DNA of 47,455 bases from the IMG/VR virus record IMGVR_UViG_3300009165_000001, positions 1 through 47,455 of that record, one strand, 5' to 3'. Under the pieces are notes generated by a model, which saw nothing but the letters and a program-made list of their open reading frames with translations, had not been told where the DNA came from and did no database searches. The position numbers and the translations under genes were made by a program. Of this stretch, positions 44,584-47,455 are shown piece by piece (positions within the stretch are counted from its first letter, which is position 1; each line of letters starts with the position of its first letter). Source of the stretch: a virus.

Positions 44584-47093
44584 TGGCGGTTCTCCTTGCT
44601 CAAGAGCTGTTCTCCGATTGTAGCGCGTAGACGTTGCCCGCGGGCGCCGTTGATGAGTTCCTTCACCTGATCCCGTGGCTCTCGCCGCTTTAGGGTCAGC
44701 GTGTAGTCGAGCGATCCCGGGATGGCCGCACCGGGCAGCGAGAATCCGGGGACGGCAGCGGCCGGCGGCGTGAGCGCGAGCCTAGAAGCGACCGGGATCT
44801 TGATGGAGTCCATGATGCCGAGCCCTTCGGCTGCGGCCATGGCCATGTGATGCGGCGACGGCGATGTCACCCCGGCCGCGCCCCACGCCAGCGGGCGGAG
44901 CAGTTTTCTGTTCCCGGTGAACCTGGCAGCCTCCTGGGCGAACTTGTCCTGGACGAGCTCGTCGCCGGCCCGTTGCGACCTTTCGACGGCCTGCCCGGCG
45001 CGGCCCTCGAGGCGGGCCTTCTCGGCGGCGATCTCGCGCCCCTCGGCCTCCCTGCGAGTCGCCGCGGCCTCCTCGGCCTGACGGCGCATCCCCGCAGCTC
45101 GTTGGTCGAGCGCACGGTTACTCGCCGTCATCCTGTCCAGAGGCTCCCCGAAGCCGGCCTCTTCCATGGCCGGGCGGTCGGGGGCTCGGATTGCCTCGTC
45201 CGGCGACGGACGCCCAACGCCCATCAGCCGGCGTCGGCCGGCGAGCTGCTCGGCCGGGCTGACCCTCTGCGGGGTGAAGGGGGCATCCACCTCTGGCGCG
45301 TCCACCGCGTCCCGTGCCCCCTCGATGCCCTGCTTGTGCATGTCCTCGGAGCCGTAGAAGCGCTGACGAGCGTCCTCCAGGGTCTTCGTTCCCGCCTTCC
45401 ACCGGTCCAGCGCCTCGGCCGCGGTCGTATTCTGCTCGTAGAGGTGTTTGCGGACGGCGCCGATCATCTGCTTGGCCGGGAACGACTCCTCGGGCGAACC
45501 GCTGTCCGCCTTGGACTTGAGGAACTTGATGAAGTTCCGCACCCCCTTGACCGTGGCGGGCTGGCCGGCTGGCAGGTAGCTGAGCGCCTCAACCTCGAGC
45601 GCTCGGAGCTTCTTGCCGTATGGGGTATGAGCCTCGGCCGAGCCGGTCGGGCCCACCGTCTCCGTTCTCATGATGGGAACAGGGTTCTTGTCCCCTGTCA
45701 CGAGCCCGGTATCAACCTCCCTCGTGGTAGTCGCGCCACCGCTTCCTGGGCGCGCTTCGTTGGCCACGATGGACCGGATGTCCTTGTGGATCCCAGTGAC
45801 GTCGATGGGCGCATCATTAACCGCGTCCAGCGACCTGGCCAGCCGGTTGTTGGTGGCGATGCGCAGCTCGGTGAACCGCGCGTCAAAGTCCGGCTCGATG
45901 GAGGCCGCCGTTCTCCCGCGCTCCATCTCGACTTCGCCCAGGCCGCGCTCGAGCTGCTCGTCATTCCTGGAAAGGTCTTCGCGGGTCCGCGCCTTGATGG
46001 GAGGCTCGGCCGCCTGCATCCCACGCTGCGTCTCCGCCTTGACGACCCCGCGGACGTACTCGACGCCCTTGTCGGCCGCCTGCTTCGCCTGCTGTACTCC
46101 GATGTTCCCGCGCGGAAAGTCCTGCTCGAGCTGGGCGTTGCGCCCCGAGCGCTGGTTGGTAGCCCAGCGGGTCGCCGTTATCCCGGTCTCCGTCTTCGGG
46201 TTCGTGGCCCAGGCTCGCGCCCCGGTGCGGGCGGCGTTGGGCAGAGCACCAGCACCGCCCATGACCACGGACGGGAGGACCTCTCCGGCGGGGTCGAGAG
46301 GCTCGACCGCTTGATTCTTGTCGACGGCCGCCGGGAAGCGCCTGATACCGGCGTCCGCGAGCGCTACTTCTCCGCCGGTCATGGCGCCGGCGAGCACCTT
46401 GGTGCGCCCGGCCCCCGGGGGCAGGAGTTGGCCGAACTTCCCGAGCATGGCCTCGTTCCCGCGGAACAGCGTTCCCATGGGACGCATGGCGGTGGCGCCG
46501 CCTGGAACGCCGCCTGGAACAGCGGCCACGAGCATGCCTGTCGCCTTGGACAAGAACGGGTCCGGCGACGACTCGATGTACTGCGCGGAATCGCCCGTCT
46601 GCGGCAGAAGGCCCCGCTCGCCTTCCTTCGACGTCATGGAGCCGAGCGCCTCGACAGCGGGCAGCACCGGGCCAGTAGCGCCGAGAGCGGTGATCCCGGC
46701 CGCGCCGAGGTGGTGCCCAAGGGCGGAACCGTAGCCCTTGCGCCCGACCGAGTAGTCATCCTGCGCCTGGCTCTCCAGGGCAGCGGCGGCCTCTTTCCCG
46801 CGGCCTGGGGCGACCGAGATTTGCCCAGCGGCCTCCTCCTCCGGCGTCTTCGGCCTGATGCGGTCGCCGGCATGCTCGTAGAGCTCGGCCTTGTTGTAAT
46901 CCTTCGCCTGGCGCATGCCGGCCAGGTCGCTCTCGACGCCAGCGCGGGCGAGGTTGCGGAGCGTCGCCGCGTACTGGCGCTCCTTGCCCTCGAAGAACGC
47001 TTTGGTCTGTGGCGACGCTGTCTCCCAATCGGGATCTTTCCTCATCTGGGCAATGAGGCCCAGTTGCTGCTCAGCCTTTTCCTTGGGGTTCAA
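44580..47093 (-). CDS. Large internal/ejection virion protein (837 aa)
   Basis: The ATG at 47093 overlaps the preceding TGA. Residues 1-110 are helical and charged. A Gly/Ala-rich, weakly hydrophobic region (about 120-270) could be membrane-active. The middle (330-450) is coiled coil with many Arg/Glu pairs, and 620-740 is a further Ala/Glu/Arg-rich coil. The C-terminus is again mixed. No lytic-transglycosylase motif is evident. Size, composition and position beside two other large virion genes fit ejection proteins that form a channel across the cell wall. Confidence 0.8.
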   Translation of the reverse strand: MNPKEKAEQQLGLIAQMRKDPDWETASPQTKAFFEGKERQYAATLRNLARAGVESDLAGMRQAKDYNKAELYEHAGDRIRPKTPEEEAAGQISVAPGRGKEAAAALESQAQDDYSVGRKGYGSALGHHLGAAGITALGATGPVLPAVEALGSMTSKEGERGLLPQTGDSAQYIESSPDPFLSKATGMLVAAVPGGVPGGATAMRPMGTLFRGNEAMLGKFGQLLPPGAGRTKVLAGAMTGGEVALADAGIRRFPAAVDKNQAVEPLDPAGEVLPSVVMGGAGALPNAARTGARAWATNPKTETGITATRWATNQRSGRNAQLEQDFPRGNIGVQQAKQAADKGVEYVRGVVKAETQRGMQAAEPPIKARTREDLSRNDEQLERGLGEVEMERGRTAASIEPDFDARFTELRIATNNRLARSLDAVNDAPIDVTGIHKDIRSIVANEARPGSGGATTTREVDTGLVTGDKNPVPIMRTETVGPTGSAEAHTPYGKKLRALEVEALSYLPAGQPATVKGVRNFIKFLKSKADSGSPEESFPAKQMIGAVRKHLYEQNTTAAEALDRWKAGTKTLEDARQRFYGSEDMHKQGIEGARDAVDAPEVDAPFTPQRVSPAEQLAGRRRLMGVGRPSPDEAIRAPDRPAMEEAGFGEPLDRMTASNRALDQRAAGMRRQAEEAAATRREAEGREIAAEKARLEGRAGQAVERSQRAGDELVQDKFAQEAARFTGNRKLLRPLAWGAAGVTSPSPHHMAMAAAEGLGIMDSIKIPVASRLALTPPAAAVPGFSLPGAAIPGSLDYTLTLKRREPRDQVKELINGARGQRLRATIGEQLLSKENRQ

Positions 47094-47455
47094 CGCATCC
47101 CCTCGTTCTGCATGAACTTCTTGGCCAGATCGTCAATTCTGTTGCCTCCGGTGGCGGGCGACTGGCTTGGGGTGGCCCCCGCCTGCCCGGGATTGTAGTC
47201 CGGGATGAGCGGCGTTTCCGCGAACCACTGACGAGGCTTCCCGCCGATGAATCGCATCTTCGCGTTGATCTTGTCCTGCACCCTCTCCTTGAACGGAACG
47301 CTGGTGGTCTTGAAGCCCTCGATCTGCGCCTCCATGTTCTTGACGGCGGTCTTCTCCAGTACGGCGACGGACTGCCGAATCGCCTGCTCCAGGCCGGCCC
47401 GCTGGGCCGCCGGGAGCTTTCCCAGGCTCTCGCCGAAGGCTGCGGCGTCCTGCTC
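47090..47455 (-). CDS. Large virion protein, C-terminal part (gene split by window ends)
   Basis: This is the end of the 835-aa gene that begins at 2265. The frame runs from the right window edge through the terminal repeat to a TGA at 47090. Its last 81 codons lie outside the repeat and read, in part, KTTSVPFKERVQDKINAK and GGNRIDDLAKKFMQ. The ATG at 47335 is an internal Met and not a true start. The stop overlaps the 837-aa gene as ATGA. Confidence 0.88.
   Translation of the reverse strand, partial: EQDAAAFGESLGKLPAAQRAGLEQAIRQSVAVLEKTAVKNMEAQIEGFKTTSVPFKERVQDKINAKMRFIGGKPRQWFAETPLIPDYNPGQAGATPSQSPATGGNRIDDLAKKFMQNEGMR
47333..47455. repeat. Terminal direct repeat, right copy (123 bp)
   Basis: Exact copy of bases 1-123. 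With it removed, the circular unit is 47,332 bp and the split virion gene becomes continuous. Confidence 0.97.

Noticed and set aside
44847-47198. A 783-codon plus-strand frame opposite the ejection-type gene
   Set aside because: Antisense shadow; it would overlap an entire well-supported minus-strand gene.

Overview
This window is the genome of a tailed, double-stranded DNA phage, most likely a short-tailed (podovirus-type) phage of a GC-rich bacterium, read as an opened circle. The first 123 bases are repeated exactly as the last 123, and one virion gene runs across the join, so the true unit is about 47,332 bp (circular or circularly permuted). Nearly every gene is phage-like, coding density is very high and neighbouring genes usually overlap by 1-4 bases (ATGA, GTGA, TGATG). 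I saw no tRNA, rRNA, integrase, CRISPR array or DNA polymerase. The host cannot be named from the sequence.

Layout: two gene arms diverge near 21.9 kb and converge near 39.9 kb. The minus-strand arm runs from 21.9 kb down to 1, across the join, and on down to 39.9 kb. In transcription order it holds a small-gene cluster with a helix-turn-helix protein, a tail-fibre-like protein, a GT32-type glycosyltransferase, terminase large subunit, portal, scaffold, a promoter inside an inverted repeat, a decoration-like protein, major capsid, a beta-helix protein, P22 gp4/gp10-like tail-hub proteins, three internal/ejection-type proteins, further virion proteins, a membrane/beta-barrel fusion, a lipoprotein and a papain-like cysteine protein. 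One lipoprotein gene (16,490-16,834) is inverted within this arm.

From 22.4 to 25.6 kb lies a gene-poor control region. It holds tandem GGGCC hairpins, direct repeats, a 15-bp inverted repeat, a promoter next to a palindrome, two isolated minus-strand genes, a strongly folded RNA of about 270 nt that recalls HEARO/omega-RNA, and a good candidate for a permuted (type II) hammerhead ribozyme.

The plus-strand arm (25.5-39.95 kb) carries DNA metabolism: a Sak4-like annealing ATPase next to a PD-(D/E)XK exonuclease, a FEN-type 5' nuclease with a zinc tail, a superfamily 2 helicase whose P-loop is interrupted by a LAGLIDADG intein, and a RuvC-like resolvase. These are embedded in many small zinc-ribbon, coiled-coil and membrane proteins. 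One gene carries an Ala-Ala-Trp-Asp-Ala repeat. A run of small genes is joined by a repeated 13-nt stop/start junction, and the arm ends with an HNH-like protein. Together these suggest recombination-dependent replication on host polymerase, headful-type packaging and a P22-like short tail.
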